DNA of 16,261 bases from Tissierellia bacterium. Its GTDB lineage: Bacteria > Bacillota > Clostridia > Tissierellales > Tissierellaceae. Positions 1-7,038 of the stretch are shown here, piece after piece. The notes below the pieces were generated by a model. It was not told the origin of the DNA and made no database searches. It saw only the letters and a list, made by a program, of their open reading frames with translations. Positions within the stretch are counted from its first letter, which is position 1. Every line of letters begins with the position of its first letter. The DNA lies in assembly GCA_012521625.1 (NCBI GenBank), contig JAAYLY010000036.1:1-16261 (forward strand). The letters are read 5' to 3'. Position numbers and translations under genes: made by a program.

Positions 1-1008
1 ATAGCCAAGACCTATGAAAATAGGGAGAAGATACATTTTTCTAATATAATAGGCAATAGTAAGGCCATTTTGGAGGCTATAAATAAGTCCAAGATAGCTG
101 CTGCTACCGATTCTACTATCTTAATCCAAGGCTCCTCTGGAACGGGTAAGGAGTTATTTGCCAGGTCCATTCATAATGAGGGGCTTAGGAAGGATGGTCC
201 CTTTGTGGCCATAAATTGTGCTAGCATTCCTGAGACCCTAATAGAATCGGAGCTATTTGGCTATGAAAAAGGGGCCTTTACCGGTGCCAATACTACAGGT
301 AAGAAGGGGAAGATAGAACTAGCCCATAATGGTACCCTCTTTTTAGATGAGGTTGGGGACCTGCCCCTATATACCCAGACTAAGCTTTTAAGGGTCTTAC
401 AGGAAAGGGTTATAGATCGGATTGGTGGAACTAAACCCATCTATGTGAATATTAGGATAATAGCTGCTACCAACAAGGACTTAAGGAAGTTGGTAGAAGA
501 GGGTAAGTTTAGGCTGGATCTCTTCTATAGGTTAAACGTAATCCCCATTAAGCTGCCTGATCTGAAGGATAGGGAAGATGATGTATTCTTATGTGCTGAA
601 TATATACTAGATAAGCTATGTTTTAGTATGAATGTGGAGCCTAAGAAACTATCTCAAGAGGTTAAAAAGGCCTTTATGAAATACCACTGGCCTGGCAATA
701 TAAGGGAGCTGGAAAACATATTGGAACACGGAGTCTGCTTTTCCAGAGGCAAATATATAGAGATGGATGATTTACCGGAATACTTCTTAGAGGAGTATAG
801 GAATCTTAAGCTAAATACTAAAATAAATTCCATGGCAACTAATATGGAAGGAAGCCTGGAGGATTTAAAGCAGGAGTTTGAAAGGGCTGTAATAGAGGAA
901 ATGTTAAAGAGGTATGGAAACAGCCTAGAGGGCAAGAAGAAGGTGGCTGAAAAATTAAATATAGGTTTAACTACCCTCTATAGGAAGTTAAATGATTATC
1001 ATAATTAA
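1..1008 (+). CDS. Sigma-54-dependent transcriptional activator (enhancer-binding protein), 5' partial
   Basis: The frame is open from base 1, so the N-terminal sensor domain lies outside the window; 335 residues are visible. An AAA+ sigma-54 interaction domain fills most of it: Walker A GSSGTGKE (residues 44-51), the sigma-54-contacting GAFTGA loop (91-96), Walker B GTLFLDE (111-117), sensor I around RIIAATN, arginine-finger region FRLDLFYRLNV, and WPGNIRELENI (230-240). The C-terminus (about 312-331) is a Fis-type helix-turn-helix. Proteins of this family hydrolyse ATP to open promoter complexes of RNA polymerase-sigma-54. The intact GAFTGA motif argues for a true sigma-54 activator. The next gene has a canonical -24/-12 promoter, so it is the obvious target (inference). 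The signal sensed cannot be read because the sensor is missing. An internal TTG at 70 is not a plausible start because it would delete the beginning of the AAA+ domain. Confidence 0.96.
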   Translation: MAKTYENREKIHFSNIIGNSKAILEAINKSKIAAATDSTILIQGSSGTGKELFARSIHNEGLRKDGPFVAINCASIPETLIESELFGYEKGAFTGANTTGKKGKIELAHNGTLFLDEVGDLPLYTQTKLLRVLQERVIDRIGGTKPIYVNIRIIAATNKDLRKLVEEGKFRLDLFYRLNVIPIKLPDLKDREDDVFLCAEYILDKLCFSMNVEPKKLSQEVKKAFMKYHWPGNIRELENILEHGVCFSRGKYIEMDDLPEYFLEEYRNLKLNTKINSMATNMEGSLEDLKQEFERAVIEEMLKRYGNSLEGKKKVAEKLNIGLTTLYRKLNDYHN

Positions 1009-1052
1009 TTTTCACATTTGAAAAATTCCTTTTCAGATGTGAAAATTTTTTT
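1009..1052 (+). terminator. Rho-independent terminator after the sigma-54 activator
   Basis: A 12-bp stem (1009-1020 with 1034-1045, one G-T pair) and a 13-nt loop are followed by a run of seven T. It starts immediately after the activator stop codon and separates the regulator transcript from the sigma-54 promoter downstream. Confidence 0.88.
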
Positions 1053-1130
1053 ATTGTTAATTTAATTATCTTCCAACTATTGCTCCAAGTCTAAGAGATA
1101 GGGATGGAAAAGCTTGATAATTTAGGGCCT

Positions 1131-1155
1131 TTTAGAAGATTGGGAAAATTCTAAA
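1131..1155. promoter_or_regulatory. Inverted repeat upstream of the sigma-54 promoter, possible activator site
   Basis: TTTAGAA (1131-1137) and TTCTAAA (1149-1155) form a perfect 7-bp inverted repeat with an 11-bp spacer, centred about 63 bp before the predicted transcription start. Enhancer-binding proteins bind dyads upstream of -24, usually farther away than this, so the assignment is tentative. Confidence 0.3.
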
Positions 1156-1178
1156 CCAACCTATACTAGATAAAAAAG

Positions 1179-1195
1179 TTGGCACAAATTTTGCA
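1179..1195 (+). promoter_or_regulatory. Sigma-54 (-24/-12) promoter
   Basis: TTGGCAC, five bases, then TTGCA: this matches the sigma-54 consensus TGGCAC-N5-TTGCA/T with the invariant GG (1181-1182) and GC (1193-1194) at the correct spacing. The predicted transcription start is near 1206, about 14-20 nt before the gene. The sigma-54 activator gene directly upstream reinforces the call. Confidence 0.9.
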
Positions 1196-1219
1196 TCCCT
1201 ATATAGGTGAAAGTGGGGG

Positions 1220-2530
1220 ATGAATATGAATAGTGCCAAGCTTATATCTAGTGACTTATATGAATTATTGTTAAAGAGTTTAAAGAATGGAGTAAAGCCA
1301 GCCTTAGGCTGTACGGAGCCAGTGGCTGTAGGCCTAGCTGTGGCGAAGGCCTATGAAGTCCTAGAGGGTGAAGTTAAAAGAGTTGAGGTAAGGGTAAGTC
1401 CTAACATCTACAAAAATGGAATGGGGGTTGGTATACCTGGTACTAAGGAAATTGGCTTAATCTTCGCTGCTGCCCTAGGAATAACCTGCGGGGATCCGGA
1501 CTTAGGCTTAGAGGTATTTAAGTATGTAAATGATAGGGCTATAGCTAAGGCAAAGGACTTGGTAGATGCTGACCTGATTCAGGTGGGGCTGGAGGATGGG
1601 GAAGGAAACTTCTTCATCCAAGCTAGGGTTATTACAGATAAGGGGGAAGGTATCTGCAAGATAAGGGATAGCCATACCAACATAGTCTACTTAGAAGTAG
1701 ATGGGGAGGTTGTCCTAGACAAGGAGCTTAAAGAGGATAAGGAAGACTTCAGCAATGACTATATGAAGGATTTAAGTCTAACTGACTTAAGGGAATTTAT
1801 TGAAGCAGTAGATTATGAAGATATTGAGTTTTTACTTGATGGGGTAAGGATGAATATGGATATGGCAAGGGCAGGACTTGTGGAAAAAGCAGGAGCTGGC
1901 CTGGGAGCAGCCTTAGATAGCTTAGTTGAGAAAAAGCTCTTAGGAGAGGATTTGGTCAATAGGGCTAGGGTGATGACGGCAGCAGCCTGTGATGCCAGGA
2001 TGGCAGGCTTGAACCTACCAGTTATGAGCAGTGCTGGTAGCGGAAATCATGGAATTACGGCCATAGTGCCGGCTGCAGTAGTTTGTCAGTCTATGGGATG
2101 TGACGATGAAAAGCTAGCTAGGGCCTTGACCTTAAGCCATTTAGTTACCGCCTATATAAAGGTATATATTGGTGGTTTATCACCAGTATGTGGATGTGCT
2201 GTGGCTGCTGGCATAGGAGCATCAGCATCCATAACCTGGGCCCTAGGAGGTGGGGATGAGCAAATTCAAATGGCCATTAAAAATATGATTGCTAATTTAA
2301 CGGGCATGATCTGCGACGGTGCCAAGGGAGGTTGTGCCTTTAAGTTATCAACAGCTGCAGCTGAAGCTGTACTCCAGGCCCAACTGGCCTTAGCTAATGT
2401 CCAAGTAAATGATTTGGATGGTATCCTAAGTCCTACTGCAGAAGAGGCCATAAGAAATCTAGGTAAGGTATGTACAGAGGGGATGGAAAAAATGGATAAT
2501 ACCATACTGGAAGTTATGGTAAATAGATAA
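1220..2530 (+). CDS. L-cysteine desulfidase family protein (UPF0597 / CyuA-like)
   Basis: 436 residues, the normal size of the UPF0597/serine-dehydratase-alpha-like family. Characterised members (archaeal L-cysteine desulfidase; E. coli CyuA) use an Fe-S cluster to break L-cysteine into pyruvate, ammonia and sulfide in the cytoplasm. Visible hallmarks are PALGCTEP with Cys31, SAGSGNHGITA (271-281), PVCGC (Cys324/326) and MICDGAKGGCAFK (Cys365/372); these cysteines are the candidate cluster ligands. The gene is alone between a sigma-54 promoter and a distal terminator. The start is ambiguous. ATG 1220 abuts GGGGG (1215-1219) but has AGGTGA nine bases upstream. In-frame ATG 1226 has GGGGG at ideal spacing and would suit a transcript starting near 1206. 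Cysteine as substrate is inferred from the family; another beta-eliminating amino-acid substrate is possible. Confidence 0.88.
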   Translation: MNMNSAKLISSDLYELLLKSLKNGVKPALGCTEPVAVGLAVAKAYEVLEGEVKRVEVRVSPNIYKNGMGVGIPGTKEIGLIFAAALGITCGDPDLGLEVFKYVNDRAIAKAKDLVDADLIQVGLEDGEGNFFIQARVITDKGEGICKIRDSHTNIVYLEVDGEVVLDKELKEDKEDFSNDYMKDLSLTDLREFIEAVDYEDIEFLLDGVRMNMDMARAGLVEKAGAGLGAALDSLVEKKLLGEDLVNRARVMTAAACDARMAGLNLPVMSSAGSGNHGITAIVPAAVVCQSMGCDDEKLARALTLSHLVTAYIKVYIGGLSPVCGCAVAAGIGASASITWALGGGDEQIQMAIKNMIANLTGMICDGAKGGCAFKLSTAAAEAVLQAQLALANVQVNDLDGILSPTAEEAIRNLGKVCTEGMEKMDNTILEVMVNR

Positions 2531-2570
2531 AGAAGGGATTGGGTAATAGTTTTATATAGATTCATAGATA

Positions 2571-2677
2571 GAATAGAGAATAAAGAATATAGAATTGAAT
2601 AGAGAATAGTAATATGGAATAGAGCATAGAGTATTGAGATATTAATAGGTAATAGAGAATAGAGTATAGGAATAGAA
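2571..2677. repeat. Degenerate purine-rich short repeat
   Basis: GAATAGAGAATA occurs exactly at 2571-2582 and 2597-2608, with one-mismatch variants at 2617-2628 (GAATAGAGCATA) and 2650-2661 (TAATAGAGAATA). Spacing is irregular (26, 20 and 33 bp). It lies in the 3' untranslated part of the cysteine desulfidase transcript, before its terminator. Function unknown. Confidence 0.55.
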
Positions 2678-2693
2678 TTTTAAAATTCATAGT

Positions 2694-2743
2694 AATTGGC
2701 CCTTTCAAAAGCTAAATGCTTATGGAAGGGCCAATTTATTTTT
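2694..2743 (+). terminator. Rho-independent terminator of the cysteine desulfidase transcript
   Basis: Arms 2694-2706 and 2724-2736 give a 13-bp stem (one G-T pair). A further 4-bp inner stem (AAGC/GCTT) sits in the loop. A T-rich tail (TTATTTTT) follows. It lies about 165 bp after the stop codon. Confidence 0.8.
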
Positions 2744-2807
2744 ATGGAATTTTAATGAAGGCTACATATAAAAATCTATATAAGCATAAGCTTTAGAAAA
2801 GAAAGCT

Positions 2808-2847
2808 ATAAAAACCATAACGAAATAATAAAAACTATAACGAAATA
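2808..2847. repeat. 20-bp perfect-phase tandem repeat (two copies)
   Basis: Bases 2808-2827 and 2828-2847 are head-to-tail copies of a 20-bp unit (ATAAAAACC/TATAACGAAATA type) differing at one position. They lie in non-coding AT-rich DNA about 150 bp upstream of the transporter promoter. This could be replication slippage or a paired protein-binding site; nothing seen decides between them. Confidence 0.65.
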
Positions 2848-2974
2848 CTAGAAAGAATTACTAAAAAGAATCTAGAAATAATTGCTTTAAGAATTGTTTT
2901 GAGAATTGCTATAAATAAGTTAAAACCATAAAGCTAATCATTTGGAATGTTAATTAAATAACTATAATTAGCCA

Positions 2975-3003
2975 TTTACTTTAGCTTGATATCGTGGTAA
3001 AAT
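2975..3003 (+). promoter_or_regulatory. Sigma-A-type promoter for the transporter-amidohydrolase genes
   Basis: TTTACT (2975-2980), a 17-bp spacer and TAAAAT (2998-3003) fit a sigma-A promoter. The predicted start near 3010 leaves a short leader carrying AAAGGAGGG (3013-3021) before ATG 3028. It follows a terminator, so this gene group is probably transcribed independently of the sigma-54 promoter. Confidence 0.65.
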
Positions 3004-3027
3004 CCTATTTATAAAGGAGGGAATATT

Positions 3028-4227
3028 ATGAATAATCTATTAGCTTTCTTAATTATTGCAGTACTCTACTTCATAGGGGAAGCTATAAGTACTAAGGCCA
3101 AGGCCTGGATACCGTCGGTATTCATCATAGCTTGTTTCTTCCTAGTAGGCTATTGGACCTTCTTCCCAGAGGACATAGTTCAATTGGCAGGTTTAGGGCC
3201 TCCATTAGGGGGAGCTGTAGCTGTTATGTTGTGTATAACCCACATGGGTACCATTATCAGCATAAAACAGCTACTACAGCAATGGAAGGTTATAGTCATC
3301 ACCTTGTCAGGTCTAGCTGGTATGATGATTTTTTGCTGGTTCATCTGTAGGCCTATAGTTGGTAGGGAATTTGTGGTGGCAGGACTACCACCCCTTACAG
3401 GTGGAATTGTAGCCGCAACTATTATGAGTGAGGCGGCCCTAGAGAAGGGACTTATAACAGCATCAATCTTAGCTATTGCCATGTACTGTATGCAGGGCTT
3501 TGCAGGCTACCCACTAACTACTATCATGTTGAAGATAGAGGGTAAGAGATTGCTGCAAGAGTATCGGGTTTCCGGTAAGAAGTTGGCTACAACTGCTGGC
3601 GACATCGATGAAGATGCTGGAAACTTAGAGCAGGAGGAAGAGGAAAGAAGGAAGCTGATACCTAAACTACCAGAAAAATATTATACCACTTCTTTTATAC
3701 TGGCAAAACTTGCAATCGTAGCCTATATTTCTCATTTACTTGGCAGATTCTCTGGATTAAATCAGGCAGTTTGGGCATTGATAATGGGTATTATTTTCAC
3801 TGAAATTGGCTTCCTTGATAAGGATTCACTAAATAAAGCCAAATCCTATGGATTTATAATGTATGTACTTATGGTTTATATCTTCTCTGGCCTGAAGGAT
3901 GCAACGCCAGAGCTCATATTGGAAGTCCTTGGACCTATGGTTTTCATCATAGTAGTTGGGGTAGCAGGTCTAGGCCTATTCTCCATCATAGCTGGAAGGA
4001 TTCTTAAGATCAGCTGGAATATGGCCTTTGCAGTTTCCCTAACAGCCCTATACGGTTTCCCACCAAACTATATAATCACAGATGAATGCTCCAAGTCCTT
4101 GGCTGCCAATAAGGAAGAATATGATTACTTAATGGGTAAGATGCTTCCTATGATGATCGTAGGCGGATTTACTACTGTAACCATCACGTCTGTAATCATA
4201 GCTGGTATCTTTGCCAATATGTTTTAA
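3028..4227 (+). CDS. Predicted secondary transporter, about 10 transmembrane helices
   Basis: 399 residues, overwhelmingly hydrophobic, with about ten predicted membrane helices. A charged cytoplasmic-type loop (about residues 180-215, rich in Glu/Asp/Arg) splits it into halves. Conserved-looking small-residue segments occur in each half: GPPLGGAVAV and PPLTGGIVAATIMSEAA in the first, and YGFPPNYIITDE in the second. The two-half layout with Gly/Pro-rich re-entrant-like segments recalls sodium-coupled anion/amino-acid carriers such as GltS-type proteins, but I do not recognise a specific named family. The next gene is a cytoplasmic M20 amidohydrolase, so the likely cargo is an N-acyl or N-blocked amino acid, or a dipeptide (inference). 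It has a strong ribosome binding site with six-base spacing and its own promoter. Confidence 0.75.
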   Translation: MNNLLAFLIIAVLYFIGEAISTKAKAWIPSVFIIACFFLVGYWTFFPEDIVQLAGLGPPLGGAVAVMLCITHMGTIISIKQLLQQWKVIVITLSGLAGMMIFCWFICRPIVGREFVVAGLPPLTGGIVAATIMSEAALEKGLITASILAIAMYCMQGFAGYPLTTIMLKIEGKRLLQEYRVSGKKLATTAGDIDEDAGNLEQEEEERRKLIPKLPEKYYTTSFILAKLAIVAYISHLLGRFSGLNQAVWALIMGIIFTEIGFLDKDSLNKAKSYGFIMYVLMVYIFSGLKDATPELILEVLGPMVFIIVVGVAGLGLFSIIAGRILKISWNMAFAVSLTALYGFPPNYIITDECSKSLAANKEEYDYLMGKMLPMMIVGGFTTVTITSVIIAGIFANMF

Positions 4228-4232
4228 TCTAA

Positions 4233-4256
4233 GCCCAGGCAAGCTATTGTCTGGGC
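4233..4256 (+). other. Intercistronic hairpin between transporter and amidohydrolase
   Basis: GCCCAGGCAA and TTGTCTGGGC form a 10-bp stem (one G-T pair) with a 4-nt loop just after the transporter stop codon. The following bases are CCCTTTGC, without a real T run, so it is more likely a partial attenuator or an mRNA-stabilising hairpin than a full terminator. Confidence 0.5.
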
Positions 4257-4285
4257 CCTTTGCTCATTAGCATAAAATAGGGGGG

Positions 4286-5458
4286 ATGGAATTGAAAATC
4301 AGGGAATTAGCAGAGAAGTATAATGATTATATAATCGAAAGAAGGAGGTACTACCACTCCATACCAGAGCTGAGCTTTGAGGAGAAATTGACAACGGAAT
4401 CTATAGTAAAGGATTTGGAGGAGATGGGCATTGAGGTAACTACCTTCCCAGATTACTATGGCTGTGTTGGCCTGATTAAGGGTGGCAAGGTTGGTAAAAC
4501 CGTCATGCTTCGTGCCGATATAGATGCTTTACCAGTGGAAGAGAAGACTGGTCTACCCTTTGCTGCCACCAATGGTTGTATGCATGCCTGCGGCCATGAT
4601 GCCCATATAGCTATGCAGCTAGGGGCAGCCCGGATCTTGGTGGATCTTAAGGATGAGTTGGAGGGGGATGTAAAGCTTTTATTCCAGTCGGCAGAGGAAT
4701 CCTGCTATGGGGCCAAGTATTATGCAGAAAGAGGGGTTCTAGATGGGGTAGATGCCATCTTCGGCATGCATATATGGGGGACTTTGGAAGCCCCATACTT
4801 CAACTTAGAAGCTGGGGGTAGAATGGCCTCGGTAGATAATTTTAAGATAACAGTTGAAGGGGTTTCAGCCCATGGTTCAGCTCCCCATTTGGGTAAGGAT
4901 GCCATAGTGGCAGCAGCCTCTATAGTTATGAACGTACAGACCTTTGCTAGTAGGATTAATAATCCACTAAATCCCCTGGTAATCTCCATAGGCACCATAA
5001 AGGGAGGCCAAAGGTTTAATATTGTTGCTAATAGGGTGGAGATGGAGGGTACCATCAGGACCTATTCCAGGGAGCTGAGGGCTCAGATAGAGGATAAATT
5101 AAGGGAGATAGTAGAAAGTACTGCCCAAGCCCTAGGCTGTAGTGCTAAGCTGGAATATGAATACTTTGCAGGCCCTGTAATAAACGAACATGAGGACTTA
5201 AATGAAATAGCCAGGAATGCTGCCATTAAACTCTATGGTGAGGAGAGTTTGGTGAAAATGGATAGGTTGATGGGTTCTGAAGATTTCCCCTTCTTGACGG
5301 AAAAGGTACCTGGCTTCTATGGCTTTATAGGCACCTATAATAAGGAGAAGGGCATCATTTATTCCAACCACAACGACAAATTTACCGTAGATGAAGATGT
5401 ACTACAGCGGGGAGCAGCCCTATATGCCCAGTTTGCCTATGACTTTTTAAATAGATAA
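4286..5458 (+). CDS. M20 family amidohydrolase / N-acyl-amino-acid deacylase-like peptidase
   Basis: 390 residues, the usual length for M20D enzymes (hippurate, IAA-amino-acid and N-acetyl-amino-acid hydrolases; YxeP/AbgB-like). Expected metal ligands are all present: Cys102 and His104 in HACGHD, Glu138 in QSAEES (catalytic Glu137), His162 in GMHIWG and His362 near the C-terminus in SNHNDKF. MLRADIDALPVEE (74-86) and the dimerisation-domain motif GVSAHGSAPH (192-201) are also typical. It is cytoplasmic with no signal peptide and should hydrolyse an amide bond to free an amino acid. It lies 58 bp after the transporter, which suggests an uptake-and-hydrolysis pair. ATG 4286 directly abuts GGGGGG; in-frame TTG 4292 has better spacing and could be the true start. 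The exact substrate cannot be read from sequence. Confidence 0.92.
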   Translation: MELKIRELAEKYNDYIIERRRYYHSIPELSFEEKLTTESIVKDLEEMGIEVTTFPDYYGCVGLIKGGKVGKTVMLRADIDALPVEEKTGLPFAATNGCMHACGHDAHIAMQLGAARILVDLKDELEGDVKLLFQSAEESCYGAKYYAERGVLDGVDAIFGMHIWGTLEAPYFNLEAGGRMASVDNFKITVEGVSAHGSAPHLGKDAIVAAASIVMNVQTFASRINNPLNPLVISIGTIKGGQRFNIVANRVEMEGTIRTYSRELRAQIEDKLREIVESTAQALGCSAKLEYEYFAGPVINEHEDLNEIARNAAIKLYGEESLVKMDRLMGSEDFPFLTEKVPGFYGFIGTYNKEKGIIYSNHNDKFTVDEDVLQRGAALYAQFAYDFLNR

Positions 5459-5534
5459 ATTATGATGGTCTATTCTCATAATCTTGTCTCCCTCGGCATA
5501 AAATCTAATAGGTATAGTTTAAGGAGGCGAGTTT

Positions 5535-5825
5535 ATGTTTGATGATTTCATGACCATGGAACTCTTGACCACCTTTGTAGGGCTTACTACGGCAGTTATG
5601 CTTATCGTCCAGTTTACCAAAACCATCGTTAAGAAACGCTTTGGCGACGGCTTCGTTAGATTATATGCCTTTATCGTAGCCTTGATACTGACCTTTATCT
5701 TTGCCTATGAAGGAGGACAGGGTTTAAGGGGTATAATCCTTACGGTAATCAATGCCATGTTAATAGCTATTGCCAGCATGGGAGGATATGAGATCATATC
5801 GGATCCATTAGCTAAAAAAAGTTAA
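5535..5825 (+). CDS. Small holin-like membrane protein, three predicted helices
   Basis: 96 residues with three hydrophobic segments (about 8-29, 42-58 and 65-84), a basic loop KTIVKKRFGDG between the first and second, and a polar C-terminal tail ending KKS. Size and layout resemble small phage-holin-like proteins, but no phage genes are nearby. It follows the amidohydrolase by 76 bp with an excellent ribosome binding site (AAGGAGG, 7-base spacing) and is closed by a terminator overlapping its stop codon. It therefore probably belongs to the transporter-amidohydrolase transcript. It could be an accessory subunit of the carrier or an unrelated membrane protein; function unknown. Confidence 0.75.
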   Translation: MFDDFMTMELLTTFVGLTTAVMLIVQFTKTIVKKRFGDGFVRLYAFIVALILTFIFAYEGGQGLRGIILTVINAMLIAIASMGGYEIISDPLAKKS

Positions 5826-5854
5826 AGGGAGCACTGCTCCTTTTTTCTTTTTTT
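5822..5854 (+). terminator. Rho-independent terminator after the holin-like gene
   Basis: A compact GC-rich hairpin (GGAGC 5828-5832 with GCTCC 5836-5840, extended by AAAG/TTTT pairs) is followed by TTTTTTCTTTTTTTC. It overlaps the stop codon of the preceding gene. Confidence 0.88.
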
Positions 5855-5862
5855 CTGCCATG

Positions 5863-5871
5863 TGTTATAAT
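5863..5871 (+). promoter_or_regulatory. Extended -10 promoter candidate for proC
   Basis: TGTTATAAT is a perfect extended -10 element. No good -35 is visible because the upstream bases are the T tract of the preceding terminator. If used, it gives proC a leader of roughly 245 nt. Confidence 0.5.
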
Positions 5872-6003
5872 TTACTTAGTTTAGTTTTATAAATTGAAGG
5901 AGTTAAATTTTAATAGCTTTTATAGTATTAGTACAGGCTATTAGGCACAATCTATTAGGAGAACAGAATACTTAGTGATTTATAGCTAATTCATTGAAAA
6001 ATG

Positions 6004-6102
6004 ATTATAGAAGTAAACTGCTTCAGAAAAAAATTATAAAAGTAAATGCTTTAGAAAATTACTTCTATAGAGAATTACTTATTCAATCATACTTACTTTT
6101 AA
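6004..6102 (+). promoter_or_regulatory. proC leader with direct repeat and nested inverted repeats
   Basis: Two near-identical units (6004-6030 and 6033-6058; two substitutions and one indel) are followed by reverse complements of their cores. TATAGAAGTAA (6007-6017) matches TTACTTCTATA (6059-6069) perfectly. TAAAAGTAA (6037-6045) matches TTACTTTTA (6093-6101), which ends 9 bases before the proC ribosome binding site. Alternative pairings are possible. No T-box or known riboswitch motif was recognised. Confidence 0.45.
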
Positions 6103-6122
6103 TCTTTTTTAGGAGGAATACT

Positions 6123-6917
6123 ATGGATAAGATAATAGGTTTTATAGGCTGCGGCAATATGGCTCAGGCTATGATAAATGGAATACTTAAGGCTCAATTG
6201 GTACCAGCTGAAAATATCCTGGCTTCACCCTTGAAAAAAGAGGTGGAGGAGAGATTCGGGATTAGGACTACAGCCTCTAATATAGAGGTGGCTAGCGAAG
6301 CTGATTATCTGATCTTGGCGGTAAAGCCCCATATCTATAAGCTGGTAATAGAGGAGGTTAGGGATTATATAAAGAAGGATGCTATAGTCATCAGCATCGG
6401 GGCCGGTATCAGTAGTAGGTTTTTAGAGGAAAATCTAAATGAGGGTACCAAGTATGTAAAGACTATGCCAAATACTCCTGCCATGGTGGGAGAGGGTATG
6501 ACGGCTGTCTGCCCACCAGCTAGGCTTACTGAAGAAGAATTAGATGGGGTTTTAAGGATTTTAAATACCTTTGGTAAGACTGAAATACTTGATGAAAGCC
6601 TAATGGATGGGGCCACTGCCCTCAGTGGTTCATCACCGGCCTATGTCTTCATGTTTATTGAAGCCATGGCCGACGCGGCTGTCCTTGAGGGTATACCCAG
6701 AAAGCAGGCCTATACCATGGCAGCCCAAGCCGTCCTTGGGTCAGCCAAGATGGTTTTAGAGACTGGCATCCATCCTGGCCAGTTGAAGGATAATGTCTGT
6801 TCCCCTGGTGGAACTACAATAGAAGCTGTAACCAGTTTAGAAAGGAGCTCTTTCAGGTCAGCAGTCATAGAGGCCATGAGGGCCTGTGCCCAAAAATCCA
6901 GGGATATGTCAAGGTAA
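6123..6917 (+). CDS. proC: Pyrroline-5-carboxylate reductase
   Basis: 264 residues from ATG 6123, which has AGGAGG with 6-base spacing. The frame stays open back to 5994, but that extension is low-complexity and not conserved-looking. The enzyme reduces 1-pyrroline-5-carboxylate to L-proline with NAD(P)H, the last step of proline synthesis. Motifs: Rossmann dinucleotide-binding GFIGCGNMAQA (6-16), AVKPH (66-70), KTMPNTPA (113-120), ALSGSSPAYVF (166-176) and the family signature NVCSPGGTTIEAV (224-236), all normal. It is monocistronic between a terminator upstream and a hairpin terminator downstream. The repeat-rich leader suggests post-transcriptional control (inference). Confidence 0.96.
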   Translation: MDKIIGFIGCGNMAQAMINGILKAQLVPAENILASPLKKEVEERFGIRTTASNIEVASEADYLILAVKPHIYKLVIEEVRDYIKKDAIVISIGAGISSRFLEENLNEGTKYVKTMPNTPAMVGEGMTAVCPPARLTEEELDGVLRILNTFGKTEILDESLMDGATALSGSSPAYVFMFIEAMADAAVLEGIPRKQAYTMAAQAVLGSAKMVLETGIHPGQLKDNVCSPGGTTIEAVTSLERSSFRSAVIEAMRACAQKSRDMSR

Positions 6918-7001
6918 TGTATGGATAATATAGTTACAAGGCTATACAGTTGCAAGCTTACAACTATTTTCATAATCTATAAAAGATAACACTGTAGATT
7001 T

Positions 7002-7038
7002 AATTGAGGACTTCCAATTATGGAGGTCCTCAATTTTT
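7002..7038 (+). terminator. Rho-independent terminator of proC
   Basis: A 14-bp stem (7002-7015 with 7022-7035, one G-T pair) and a 6-nt loop end in a T5 run (7034-7038). It lies about 85 bp beyond the proC stop codon. Confidence 0.88.

Larger units (their letters stand above)
2531..3027. other. 497-bp intergenic region: purine-rich repeats, terminator, tandem repeat, promoter
   Basis: No credible gene is visible. In order it holds a purine-rich A/G/T stretch with repeated GAATAGAGAATA-like words (2571-2677), a strong hairpin terminator (2694-2743), an AT-rich part with a 20-bp tandem repeat (2808-2847) and several AATTG(C/T)TTT-like words (about 2880-2925), and finally a sigma-A-type promoter and ribosome binding site for the transporter gene. 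Confidence 0.7.

Noticed and set aside
4233..4256. Full terminator splitting the transporter and amidohydrolase genes
   Set aside because: The stem is good, but the following bases are CCCTTTGC with no T run, and no clear promoter lies between it and the next gene.
4720..5055. Minus-strand open frame opposite the amidohydrolase
   Set aside because: It overlaps conserved M20 motifs on the other strand and has no plausible ribosome binding site or protein features.
5535..5825. Prophage remnant suggested by the holin-like protein
   Set aside because: No endolysin, structural, integrase or attachment sequences nearby, and the gene is embedded in a metabolic gene group.
5880..6110. T-box or known amino-acid riboswitch upstream of proC
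   Set aside because: No T-box antiterminator-type sequence and no terminator hairpin in the leader; only the repeat pairs are visible.
5994..6122. 43-residue N-terminal extension of ProC in the same open frame
   Set aside because: It is low-complexity, contains the leader repeats, and ignores the strong AGGAGG six bases before ATG 6123, where the standard ProC N-terminus begins.
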